A stretch of DNA of 64,000 bases, taken from positions 310,001 to 374,000 of the forward strand of contig NZ_JAJBZH010000005.1 in NCBI RefSeq assembly GCF_020551945.1, in the 5' to 3' direction. The notes under the pieces are model-generated. The model searched no databases. It saw only the letters and a list, made by a program, of their open reading frames with translations, and had not been told where the DNA came from. This DNA comes from Cellulosimicrobium marinum. Lineage in GTDB: Bacteria > Actinomycetota > Actinomycetes > Actinomycetales > Cellulomonadaceae. The translations under genes were made by a program, and so were the position numbers. Within the stretch, counting starts at the first letter, position 1. Each line of letters opens with the position of its first letter. This document shows positions 25,539-33,536 of the stretch, one piece after another.

Positions 25539-28500
25539 TCAGCCGACGACCAGGACCAGGTCGCCGCCCTCCAGCTGTTGCACGGCGCCGATCGCCACCC
25601 GCTGCACCGTGCCTGCGACGGGCGTCGTGATCGCCGCCTCCATCTTCATCGCCTCGACGGTCGCGACCGTCTGCCCGGCCTCGACGACGTCCCCGGCGGC
25701 GACGACGGGCGTCACCGCGCCCGCGAAGGGCGCCGCGACCTGCCCCGGCTGCGTCGGGTCCGCCTTCTCGGCCGCGCGGACGTCCACGTCCACCCCCCGG
25801 TCACGCACCTGGATGGGGCGCAGCTGACCGTTGAGGGTGAACATCACCGTCCGCATCCCCCGCTCGTCCGGCGTGCCGATCGCCTCCAGGCCCACGAGCA
25901 GCCGCACGCCCCTGTCCAGACCCACCGAGACCTCCTGGCCCGGCTCCAGCCCGTACAGGTACGTCGTGGTGTCGAGGACCGACACGTCGCCGAACGCGGC
26001 ACGGACCTGCTCGAACTCCTTCGTCGGCCCCGCGAACAGCAGGTGGTTGAGCCGCCGCCGGCGCACCGCACCCTCCTGCGCGAGCTCGGCCTCGTCCTCC
26101 GCCCCCAGCGGCGTCACCCCGCCCCGCACCGCACGCCCCTGCAGCGCACGGGACCGGAACGGCTCCGGCCACCCGCCCGGCGGGTCGCCCAGCTCGCCCC
26201 CGAGGAACCCGACGACCGAGTCCGGGATGTCGAACGCCTGCGGGTTCGCCGCGAACTCCACCGGGTCCGCACCCGCCGCCACGAGGTGCAGCGCGAGGTC
26301 ACCCACGACCTTCGACGACGGCGTCACCTTCACCAGCCGCCCGAGGATGCGGTCCGCCGCCGCGTACATCGCCTCGACCTGCTCGAACCGCTCCCCCAGC
26401 CCCAGCGCGATCGCCTGCTGACGCAGGTTCGACAGCTGCCCGCCCGGGATCTCGTGCTCGTACACGCGCCCCGTCGGACCCGGCAGGCCCGACTCGAACG
26501 GCGCGTACACGCGCCGCACCGACTCCCAGTACGGCTCCAGGTCCGCGACCGCCCGCAACGACAGGCCCGTGTCCCGCTCCGTGTGCTCGAGGGCCGCGAC
26601 GAGCGCCGACAGCGACGGCTGGCTCGTCGTCCCCGCCATCGCGGCGCTCGCGGCGTCCACCGCGTCGACGCCCGCCGCTGCCGCCGCGAGCAGGGTCGCG
26701 GTCTGCCCGCCCGCGGTGTCGTGCGTGTGCAGGTGCACGGGCAGGTCGAACCGCTCCCGCAGCGCCCCGACGAGCCGGGCGGCGGCGGCGGGGCGCAGGA
26801 GGCCCGCCATGTCCTTGATGGCGAGCACGTGCGCGCCCGCGTCGACGATCCGGTCGGCGAGCCGCAGGTAGTAGTCCAGCGTGTACAGGTCCTCGGCCGG
26901 GTCGAGCAGGTTGCCCGTATAGCACAGCGCCACCTCGGCGACCGTCGTCCCGGTCTCACGGACGGCCTCGATCGCGGGCCGCATCTGGTCGACGTCGTTC
27001 AGGGCGTCGAAGACGCGGAAGACGTCGATGCCCGTCGCGGCGGCCTCCGCGACGAACGCCCGCGTGACCTGCGTCGGGTACGGGGTGTACCCGACCGTGT
27101 TGCGCCCGCGCAGCAGCATCTGGATCGCGAGGTTCGGCATGGCCTCGCGCAGGGTCGCGAGCCGCTCCCACGGGTCCTCCCCGAGGAACCGCAGCGCGAC
27201 GTCGTACGTCGCCCCGCCCCACGCCTCGACCGACCACAGGCCCGGCGTGCTGCGCGCCACGTGCGGCGCGACGGCCGCGAGGTCGTGCGTGCGCACGCGC
27301 GTGGCCAGCAGCGACTGGTGCGCGTCGCGGAACGTCGTGTCGGTGACGCGCAGGCGCTCCTCGGCGCGCAACGCGCGCGCGAAGCCCTCCGGGCCGAGCG
27401 CGAGCAGCTCCTGACGCGTCCCCGGAGGCGGCGCGACCGCCAGGTCGAGTGCGGGGAGCTTGCGCGACGGGTCGGGCACCGCGCGCGGCTCGCCGTGCGG
27501 ACGGTTCACCGTCACGTCCCCCACGTACGTCAGGAGCCGCGTCCCCCGGTCCGCGCTCTCGCGCGCCGCGAGCAGCTCGGGCCGCTCGTCCACGAACGAC
27601 GTCGCGACGTTCCCCGCGACGAACTCCGGGTCCGCGAGGACGGCCTGCAGGAACGGGATGTTCGTGCGGATGCCCCGGATGCGGAACTCGGCGAGCGCGC
27701 GCCGCGCACGACGCACCGCCGTCGGGAAGTCCCGGCCGCGGCACGTGAGCTTGACGAGCATCGAGTCGAAGTGGCCCGAGACGACCGACCCGGCGGTCGC
27801 CGTCGCGCCGTCGAGCCGCACGCCCGCCCCGCCCGGCGACCGGTAGGCGATGATCCGCCCCGTGTCGGGCCGGAAACCGTTCGCCGGGTCCTCCGTCGTG
27901 ATGCGCGTCTGCAGCGCCGCACCGTTGACGCGCACGTCCTCCTGCCGGATCCCCAGGTCCTCCAGCGTCTCCCCCGCCGCGATCCGCATCTGCGCGGACA
28001 CCAGGTCGACGTCCGTGACCTCCTCGGTCACCGTGTGCTCCACCTGGATGCGCGGGTTCATCTCGATGAACACGTGCTGCCCGGCACGCTCGCCGACGGT
28101 GTCGACGAGGAACTCCACCGTCCCCGCGTTCTGGTACCCGATGTGCCGGGCGAAGCGCACCGCGTCCGCGCACAACGCGTCCCGGACCGCCGGGTCGAGG
28201 TTCGGCGCCGGGGCGATCTCCACGACCTTCTGGTGGCGTCGCTGCAACGAGCAGTCCCGCTCGTACAGGTGCACCACGTTCCCCGCGCCGTCGGCGAGGA
28301 CCTGCACCTCGATGTGCCGCGGCCGCAGGACCGCCTGCTCGAGGAACACCGTCGGGTCGCCGAACGCGCCGTCGGCCTCCCGCATGGCCGCCGCCAGCGC
28401 CTCCGGCAGGTCCTCGCGCGTGTCCACGCGACGCATCCCGCGCCCGCCCCCACCCGCCACGGCCTTGACGAACACCGGGAACCCGATCGCGTCGGCGGCG

Positions 28501-28937
28501 GCGACGAGCTCGTCCGCGTCCGCCGACGGCTCCGACGACGCCAGCACCGGCAGGCCCGCCTCCCGCGCGGCCTTCAGCGCCCGCACCTTGTTCCCCGCGA
28601 GCTCCAGCACCTCCGCCGGCGGCCCGACGAACGCCAGGCCGGCGTCCGCGCACGCCCGCGCCAGGTCCGGGTTCTCCGACAGGAACCCGTACCCCGGGTA
28701 CACCGCGTCCGCGCCCGCCTCGCGCGCCACCCGCACGATCTCCTCGATGTCGAGGTACGCCCGCACCGGGTGCCCCGGCTCCCCCACGAGGTACGCCTCG
28801 TCGGCCTTGAGACGGTGCTCGGAGTTGCGGTCCTCGTGCGGGAACACCGCGACGGTGCGCGCCCCCAGCTCGTACGCGGCACGGAACGCCCGGACGGCGA
28901 TCTCCGCGCGGTTGGCGACCAGGACCTTCGAGAACAC
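25539..28937 (-). CDS. pyc: Pyruvate carboxylase
   Basis: A 1132-residue single-chain enzyme converting pyruvate and bicarbonate to oxaloacetate with ATP. Order: biotin carboxylase with ATP-grasp (from KVLVANRAEIAVRAFRAA, with GGGGRGMR and EMNPRIQVEHTVTEE), carboxyltransferase barrel (DTTFRDAHQSLLATRVRTHDL, with HLHTHDTAGG), the tetramerisation region, and the biotinyl domain at the end (VEAMKMEAAI), which carries the biotinylated Lys at about residue 1098. Length matches the usual 1130-1180 residues. GGAG lies 8 nt before the GTG at 28937. It replenishes the TCA cycle. Confidence 0.97.
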   Translation of the reverse strand: MFSKVLVANRAEIAVRAFRAAYELGARTVAVFPHEDRNSEHRLKADEAYLVGEPGHPVRAYLDIEEIVRVAREAGADAVYPGYGFLSENPDLARACADAGLAFVGPPAEVLELAGNKVRALKAAREAGLPVLASSEPSADADELVAAADAIGFPVFVKAVAGGGGRGMRRVDTREDLPEALAAAMREADGAFGDPTVFLEQAVLRPRHIEVQVLADGAGNVVHLYERDCSLQRRHQKVVEIAPAPNLDPAVRDALCADAVRFARHIGYQNAGTVEFLVDTVGERAGQHVFIEMNPRIQVEHTVTEEVTDVDLVSAQMRIAAGETLEDLGIRQEDVRVNGAALQTRITTEDPANGFRPDTGRIIAYRSPGGAGVRLDGATATAGSVVSGHFDSMLVKLTCRGRDFPTAVRRARRALAEFRIRGIRTNIPFLQAVLADPEFVAGNVATSFVDERPELLAARESADRGTRLLTYVGDVTVNRPHGEPRAVPDPSRKLPALDLAVAPPPGTRQELLALGPEGFARALRAEERLRVTDTTFRDAHQSLLATRVRTHDLAAVAPHVARSTPGLWSVEAWGGATYDVALRFLGEDPWERLATLREAMPNLAIQMLLRGRNTVGYTPYPTQVTRAFVAEAAATGIDVFRVFDALNDVDQMRPAIEAVRETGTTVAEVALCYTGNLLDPAEDLYTLDYYLRLADRIVDAGAHVLAIKDMAGLLRPAAAARLVGALRERFDLPVHLHTHDTAGGQTATLLAAAAAGVDAVDAASAAMAGTTSQPSLSALVAALEHTERDTGLSLRAVADLEPYWESVRRVYAPFESGLPGPTGRVYEHEIPGGQLSNLRQQAIALGLGERFEQVEAMYAAADRILGRLVKVTPSSKVVGDLALHLVAAGADPVEFAANPQAFDIPDSVVGFLGGELGDPPGGWPEPFRSRALQGRAVRGGVTPLGAEDEAELAQEGAVRRRRLNHLLFAGPTKEFEQVRAAFGDVSVLDTTTYLYGLEPGQEVSVGLDRGVRLLVGLEAIGTPDERGMRTVMFTLNGQLRPIQVRDRGVDVDVRAAEKADPTQPGQVAAPFAGAVTPVVAAGDVVEAGQTVATVEAMKMEAAITTPVAGTVQRVAIGAVQQLEGGDLVLVVG

Positions 28938-29090
28938 GGGGCGACTCCATCCGTCGGGCCGAGCGGTCGCGCCGCGCCCGGGCCGTCAGGTGGGTGACGG
29001 CGCTCGCGGGCGGCGAGGCCACGCTTGCGGCCGATCCTCCCACGCGGCGCGCAGGGCGCCTGCTGCAGGGCGTGTGACGAGGTCCACAGC

Positions 29091-29102
29091 CCCCGCGCGG
29101 GG
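29091..29102. terminator. GC palindrome after the merR stop
   Basis: CCCCGCGCGGGG, a 12-bp palindrome 4 bp past the stop codon of the MerR-family gene (minus strand). It could fold as CCCC/GGGG around a GCGC loop. There is no T-run. Confidence 0.4.
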
Positions 29103-29106
29103 CCGG

Positions 29107-29694
29107 TCAGCCGGCGGTGCGGGCCTGGCGGCGTCGCGCGAGCTCGTCCTGCGGGTGGGCCTCGGCGGTGTCGTCGTCGAGGCTCTCGGTGGGCAGCTCG
29201 GAGAGGGTGCCCTCGACCTCGCGCCACACGCGTCCCACGGCGATGCCGAACACGCCCTGGCCGCCCTGGACGAGGTCGACGACCTCGTCGGGCGACGTGC
29301 ACTCGTAGACGCTCGCGCCGTCGCTCATCAGCGTGATCTGGGCGAGGTCGTCCACGCCGCGCTCGCGCAGGTGCTCGACGGCGGTGCGGATCTGCTGGAG
29401 GGACACCCCGGTGTCGAGGAGGCGCTTGACGACCTTGAGGACGAGGATGTCGCGGAAGCTGTAGAGGCGGTGGGAGCCCGAGCCGGACGCGGGCTTCACG
29501 GTGGGCTCGACAAGCCCGGTGCGTGCCCAGTAGTCGAGCTGGCGGTAGGTGATGCCGGCGGCGCGGCACGCGGTGGGTCCGCGGTACCCGGTGGTGGTGT
29601 CCTGCTCGGTGATGTCCTCCCCGAAGAGGAGGCCCTGCGCGCCCTGCGGGATCGTCGCACCGGAGCCGACGCTCGCCTCACCGCTGCTGTTCAC
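29107..29694 (-). CDS. MerR-family regulator (Rv1830-like)
   Basis: A 195-residue MerR-type protein. The winged helix reads ITYRQLDYWARTGLVEPTVKPASGSGSHRLYSFRDILVLKVVKRLLDTGVSLQQIRTAVEHLRERG, the usual MerR DNA-binding region, here preceded by 50 residues and followed by a short effector-like region without metal-binding cysteines. In mycobacteria the order garA-merR-DUF151-merR is the same, making this the Rv1830 equivalent; that family has been linked to growth and division control. The GTG start has GGAGG 5 nt upstream. Confidence 0.85.
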   Translation of the reverse strand: MNSSGEASVGSGATIPQGAQGLLFGEDITEQDTTTGYRGPTACRAAGITYRQLDYWARTGLVEPTVKPASGSGSHRLYSFRDILVLKVVKRLLDTGVSLQQIRTAVEHLRERGVDDLAQITLMSDGASVYECTSPDEVVDLVQGGQGVFGIAVGRVWREVEGTLSELPTESLDDDTAEAHPQDELARRRQARTAG

Positions 29695-29723
29695 TGTCGC
29701 CTCCTGGTGTGGTGTCGTCGTCC

Positions 29724-29752
29724 ACGCTATGGGCGGGTCGGGGGGTCGTCAA
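29724..29752 (-). promoter_or_regulatory. Promoter of the Rv1830-like merR gene
   Basis: On the minus strand TTGACG (29747-29752), 17-nt spacer, TAGCGT (29724-29729). The start would lie about 23 nt before the GTG, after an AGGAGG site. The spacer is normal, not the 19 bp often seen at MerR-activated promoters. Confidence 0.5.
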
Positions 29753-29883
29753 CGACCGACGCCGGTGCGGTGCGGGCGTGTCGTGCGCCGTCGGGTGGGC
29801 CACGACGCGCTTCACCCTCGACCTGAGGTCGAAGGTCTGTTCTGTCACGGTTCCTCCCGGTGCACGGGGACGGCGGCTGCGGG

Positions 29884-30378
29884 TCACTCGTCGGTCGAGA
29901 AGTCCTCGGGGGTGACGTGATCGAGGAAGTCGCGGAACTTCTCGACCTCCTCCTGCTGGGCGACGTCGACGACCTCGACCCCCGCCGTCGCGACGACCTC
30001 GGCCGAGCACAGCACGGGGCTGCCGGTGCGGACCGCGACCGCGATCGCGTCGGACGCACGGGAGTCGAGCCGCACCCCGTTGCTCAGGACGAGCTCGGCG
30101 AAGAAGATGCCGCCGTCGAGCGCGACGATCTCCGCGGCCTCGAGCCGCACGTCGACGGCGTCGAGGAGGTCGCGCAGCAGGTCGTGCGTCATGGGTCGTG
30201 GCGTGGGCAGCCCCGCCTGGGCCATGGCGATCGCGCTGGCCTCCCGGGGGCCGATGACGATCGGGACGACGAGGTCGGACGCGCCGTCGAGCAGCAGCAC
30301 GACGATCTCCTGGTCGCGGTGCTGCTGGCGCACGCCGAGAACCTCCACGGGGACCATCGGCACGTCGTCGCCGGTCAC
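29884..30378 (-). CDS. Bifunctional nuclease family protein (DUF151)
   Basis: A 164-residue DUF151/BFN protein: VEVLGVRQQHRDQEIVVLLLDG, then VVPIVIGPREASAIAMAQAG, RPMTHDLLRDLLDAV and LDSRASDAIAVAVRTG, all hallmarks of the family. Plant relatives act as dual DNase and RNase; the bacterial role is not settled. It is the Rv1829 equivalent between two MerR genes. The GTG start follows TACCGT at leaderless spacing. Confidence 0.9.
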   Translation of the reverse strand: MTGDDVPMVPVEVLGVRQQHRDQEIVVLLLDGASDLVVPIVIGPREASAIAMAQAGLPTPRPMTHDLLRDLLDAVDVRLEAAEIVALDGGIFFAELVLSNGVRLDSRASDAIAVAVRTGSPVLCSAEVVATAGVEVVDVAQQEEVEKFRDFLDHVTPEDFSTDE

Positions 30379-30384
30379 CCGTCC

Positions 30385-30390
30385 ACGGTA
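30385..30390 (-). promoter_or_regulatory. Leaderless -10 hexamer of the DUF151 gene
   Basis: On the minus strand TACCGT, 6 nt before the GTG at 30378. Confidence 0.5.
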
Positions 30391-30480
30391 CGACTCGATC
30401 CGCGGTTCGGCCGGGCGAGCCGCAGACCCGGGGCGCGGGATGGCGGCGGGCGAGGACCGGGAGGCGCGACCCGGCGGGGG

Positions 30481-31254
30481 TCAGCGGGTGAGGTCGTCGA
30501 CGCCCTGGCGCACGAAGACGGTGTGCAGCCGCACGCACAGCTCGCCCACCTCGGCGGCGACGGTGCCGGCGTGCGCCCGCGCGGACGCGGTCTGCTGGCT
30601 GCGCCACGGGGCGACGACCTGGTGCACGAGGCTGACGTTGCGCTCCGCGGCGGTCCGCAGGGAGCGCAGGTGCCGGGGTTCGATGCCGTACTCAGCGAGG
30701 CCGGCCGCGAGGACGACGACGTCGAGCGCGTGGGCGTCGAGCTGCCCGGCGGGGGTGGGTCGCAGCACGCCGACCTCGACGAGCCCGTCGACGAGGGTCC
30801 GGTCCACCCCGGCGGCGCTCGCGAGGGCGTCGACGGTGTACCGCTGCCGGACCGTCGCGGCGCCGGGGGCACCGTCGGTGGTGGCGAGCCGGGGGGCGAG
30901 CGGCTCGGCGTCGTCCCCCGCGTCGAGCGCCGCGAGCTTGTCCTTGATGACCTTGAGGGGCAGGTACCGGTCACGCTGCTCGACGAGGACGAAGCGCAGC
31001 CGCTCGACGTCCGCCGGGCTGTACTGCCGGTACCCGGACGGGGTGCGCACGGGGTCGATGAGGCCCTGCTCCTCGAGGAAGCGCAGCTTGGAGTGGCTCA
31101 CCGTGGGGAACTCGGTGCGCAGGGCGCGCAGGACGTCGGAGATGCGCATGGTCGCGCGCCGGGAGATGCCCTGCGGCCACGCCCCCGGGGTCTCGGCCTC
31201 GCCCGGCTCCGGTGCGGGCTCCGGGAGGCGGGCTGCGCCGGTCGACGCGTTCAC
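30481..31254 (-). CDS. MerR-family regulator, FtsR/Rv1828-like
   Basis: A 257-residue protein with a MerR winged helix (MRISDVLRALRTEFPTVSHSKLRFLEEQGLIDPVRTPSGYRQYSPADVERLRFVLVEQRD) and a helical C-terminal domain. It is the equivalent of Rv1828 and of FtsR in Corynebacterium, which binds the ftsZ promoter. This assignment rests on sequence pattern and on its place directly after the garA-type gene. Its GTG overlaps the FHA-gene stop by 4 bp, so the two proteins are made together. Confidence 0.85.
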   Translation of the reverse strand: MNASTGAARLPEPAPEPGEAETPGAWPQGISRRATMRISDVLRALRTEFPTVSHSKLRFLEEQGLIDPVRTPSGYRQYSPADVERLRFVLVEQRDRYLPLKVIKDKLAALDAGDDAEPLAPRLATTDGAPGAATVRQRYTVDALASAAGVDRTLVDGLVEVGVLRPTPAGQLDAHALDVVVLAAGLAEYGIEPRHLRSLRTAAERNVSLVHQVVAPWRSQQTASARAHAGTVAAEVGELCVRLHTVFVRQGVDDLTR

Positions 31255-31733
31255 GACCGGGCGGCCGGGCCGTCCGTCGGGGCGCCGGCCTGGCGGCTGG
31301 CGTGGAAGGTCAGCCGGTACTTGCCGATCTGGACCTCGTCGCCCGTGCCGAGCGCGGCGGCGTCGATGCGGCTGCGGTTGACGTACGTCCCGTTGAGGGA
31401 ACCGACGTCCCGCACGACGAACCGGTCGTCCTCGCGCACGAACTCGGCGTGCTTGCGGGACACGGTCACGTCGTCGAGGAAGATGTCCGCGTGCTCGCTG
31501 CGACCGGCGACGGTCCGCTCGGAGTCCAGCAGGAACCGGGAGCCCTGGCCGGGGCCGCGCTGCATGATGAGGAGCGCGGAGTGGCGCGGGAGCGCGGCGA
31601 CGGCGGCCTGCTCCTCGGGGCTCAGACCGCCCGGCTGCACACCTTCCTCGATGGGCGCCTCGATCCGGCCGAAGCTGATCGTCGTGTCGCCCCCCGCCCG
31701 GTGCGGCACCTCAGGACCACCTGGGACTGTCAT
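31251..31733 (-). CDS. garA: FHA-domain protein GarA/OdhI
   Basis: A 160-residue protein. Residues 15-22 (GDTTISFG) correspond to the conserved N-terminal threonine pair that Ser/Thr kinases phosphorylate in GarA/OdhI. Residues 50-145 form the forkhead-associated domain (GSRFLLDSERTVAGRSEHADIFLDDVTVSRKHAEF, SLNGTYVNR). The unphosphorylated form inhibits 2-oxoglutarate dehydrogenase and controls glutamate metabolism in mycobacteria and corynebacteria. GAGGAGG lies 5 nt before the ATG. The leader carries a perfect 30-bp palindrome. Confidence 0.92.
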   Translation of the reverse strand: MTVPGGPEVPHRAGGDTTISFGRIEAPIEEGVQPGGLSPEEQAAVAALPRHSALLIMQRGPGQGSRFLLDSERTVAGRSEHADIFLDDVTVSRKHAEFVREDDRFVVRDVGSLNGTYVNRSRIDAAALGTGDEVQIGKYRLTFHASRQAGAPTDGPAARS

Positions 31734-31762
31734 CTCGCCTCCTCGGGCACTCGGCGGGTCGT

Positions 31763-31792
31763 GCGCACGGCACCGTCGACGGTGCCGTGCGC
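31763..31792. repeat. Perfect 30-bp palindrome in the garA leader
   Basis: GCGCACGGCACCGTC (31763-31777) followed directly by its exact reverse complement (31778-31792). It starts 30 nt upstream of the garA ATG. It may be a hairpin terminating the DUF881 transcript, a leader structure, or a large operator. Confidence 0.9.
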
Positions 31793-31880
31793 CCGAACGT
31801 CACGCTTCGGGAGCATCTGCTCCTTCTGCGGAAAACTACTACACCCGCAGGTCATGTGGTGCACGCGCCGCGGTCGTCCC

Positions 31881-31886
31881 AACCTA
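31881..31886 (-). promoter_or_regulatory. Candidate -10 element of garA
   Basis: On the minus strand TAGGTT, about 150 bp before the garA ATG. If used, the leader would contain the 30-bp palindrome. Confidence 0.3.
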
Positions 31887-31917
31887 CCCCGGGCCCGGCG
31901 CCCGCCGGAAGACGGGT

Positions 31918-33207
31918 TCACTCGTCCGCGGGCACGGGCGTCGCGTACTGCGGCGTGCCGGGCTCGCGCGTCGTGCCGACGGTCACGGAGTCACGCTGCG
32001 TGATGGCCGTGCGCGCCCCGTCGGAGCGCAGCGACGCCATGGCGCCACCGGGGATCTCCAGCGCGGTCTCGATCGTCGACGGGTCACCGATGACGGTCCA
32101 CCGGAACGGCGAGGAGATCGTCGTGCCGTCGACGACGATCCCGTCGGGCCCGTCCTCGAACGAGCTGCTGGCCACGAGCCGCACCCCGTTGACCTCCATG
32201 GCCTCGGCGCCGGCGTTGCGCAGCTCCTCGAGGACGTTGAACTGCGAGAACGCGTCGAGGGGGGTCGAGCCCTCCACGACCTCGACCTCGACCCCGGGCC
32301 CCTCGGCGGGCAGCCGTCCGGAGAGGATGCCCTGCGTCTGCTCCTGCTCGCGGGCGACCTCGAGGGCGGCGCGCTCACGGCCCGTGCCGGAGCGCAGCTC
32401 GTCGCGGGTGGCCTCGAGGGAGGACACCTGGTCCTCCAGCTCGCCGGAGCGCTGCGTCACCTCGTCGAGAAGACGGACGAGGTCGCTCTGCCGCAGGGAG
32501 GACAGCTGGTCCTCCTGGGTCTGGCTGACCTGGGCGACGAGCGCGAAGCCCAGCAGGGCGCACAGCACGCCCACGACGACCTGCGACCGGTTCGCGCGCG
32601 GCCGCAGCGCACGGCCGAGCGCGCGCAGACCGCCCGGCTCGGGCACGCCCGGGCTGCCGTGTCGCCCGTACGGCGCCGCACCCGCCGCCGTGCGCTCTGC
32701 CGGGGTGGCCGTCGGGGTCTCCGTCTCCGGCTCGGGTCCGGACTCGGGGACGGACTCGGGGACGGACTCGTGCTCGGTGCCCGACGGCGCGGGCGCAACC
32801 TGGTCCGGCGCGTCGTCGGGGGCATCGTCCGGCGCCGGGTCGCCAGCCGCGGGGGTGTCCTCGCTCGCGGCGTCGGTGGTGTCGGGCACCTCCGCACCCT
32901 CCGCGCCGTCCTTGCCCTCGGAGCGGTCGGGCGAGGGGGCGTCCGTAGCGTCCGGCGTGCTGTCGTCGTCCGGGGCCCCGGCGTCCTCGTGGGCCTCGTC
33001 GCGGCCGGCGTGGTCCCGGGGTGCGTCGACCGCGACGTCGCCGACCGCACTGTCCGCGGTCGTGCCGGTCGCGGGGTCGTCCGGGTTCCCCGCGGCGCTC
33101 GCGACCTCTCCAGGCACGACGGACTCGGCGGGGTCCTGCCGCGCCGTGGGGGTTGCCTCGGCCTCGGGGGCGTCCTCGGGGTCGTGTGGGTCGCGGGCCA
33201 TGGTCAC
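31918..33207 (-). CDS. DUF881 membrane protein with long acidic N terminus
   Basis: A 429-residue protein. Residues 1-205 are disordered and rich in Asp, Glu, Pro, Ala and Thr (including ESVPESVPES repeats). One membrane helix follows (about 209-228, VVVGVLCALLGFALVAQV), then a coiled coil (LSSLRQSDLVRLLDEVTQRSGELEDQVSSLEATRDEL) and the extracytoplasmic DUF881 domain (GPGVEVEVVEGSTPLD, FNVLEELRNAGAEAMEVNGVRL). DUF881 proteins resemble division or sporulation-associated proteins, but their role is unsettled. The GTG start overlaps the Sbp stop by 4 bp. Confidence 0.88.
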   Translation of the reverse strand: MTMARDPHDPEDAPEAEATPTARQDPAESVVPGEVASAAGNPDDPATGTTADSAVGDVAVDAPRDHAGRDEAHEDAGAPDDDSTPDATDAPSPDRSEGKDGAEGAEVPDTTDAASEDTPAAGDPAPDDAPDDAPDQVAPAPSGTEHESVPESVPESGPEPETETPTATPAERTAAGAAPYGRHGSPGVPEPGGLRALGRALRPRANRSQVVVGVLCALLGFALVAQVSQTQEDQLSSLRQSDLVRLLDEVTQRSGELEDQVSSLEATRDELRSGTGRERAALEVAREQEQTQGILSGRLPAEGPGVEVEVVEGSTPLDAFSQFNVLEELRNAGAEAMEVNGVRLVASSSFEDGPDGIVVDGTTISSPFRWTVIGDPSTIETALEIPGGAMASLRSDGARTAITQRDSVTVGTTREPGTPQYATPVPADE

Positions 33208-33536
33208 GCCTTGAAGATGTGCCGGCGGATCGCGGCGGCGTTGGAGAAGATGCGGATGCCGAGGACGACGACGACCGCGGTCGACAGCTGGGACCCGACG
33301 CCGAGCTGGTCGCCGAGGAACACGATGAGCGCGGCGACGACGACGTTCGACAGGAACGACACGAGGAAGACCTTGTCGTCGAACAGCCCGTCGAGCATCG
33401 CGCGCAGGCCACCGAAGAGGGCGTCGAGCGCGGCGACGACGGCGATCGGGAGGTACGGCTGCAGGGAGACGGGCACGGTCGGTTGCAGCACGAGACCGGC
33501 GACGACCCCGACGACGAGTCCGACGACTGCGATCAT
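33204..33536 (-). CDS. sbp: Small basic protein Sbp (DUF1290)
   Basis: A 110-residue membrane protein with three hydrophobic helices: MIAVVGLVVGVVAGLVLQP, LPIAVVAALDALFGGLRAML and LSNVVVAALIVFLGDQLGVGSQLSTAVVVVLGIRIF. It ends with the basic IRRHIFKA. It matches Sbp/DUF1290, encoded in Bacillus near ftsA-ftsZ and in Actinobacteria between two DUF881 genes. The ATG overlaps the upstream DUF881 stop by ATGA, and its own stop overlaps the next start. Confidence 0.9.
   Translation of the reverse strand: MIAVVGLVVGVVAGLVLQPTVPVSLQPYLPIAVVAALDALFGGLRAMLDGLFDDKVFLVSFLSNVVVAALIVFLGDQLGVGSQLSTAVVVVLGIRIFSNAAAIRRHIFKA

Noticed and set aside
25578-28997. 1139-codon plus-strand frame
   Set aside because: Exact antisense shadow of pyruvate carboxylase, with low-complexity Arg/His/Asp composition.
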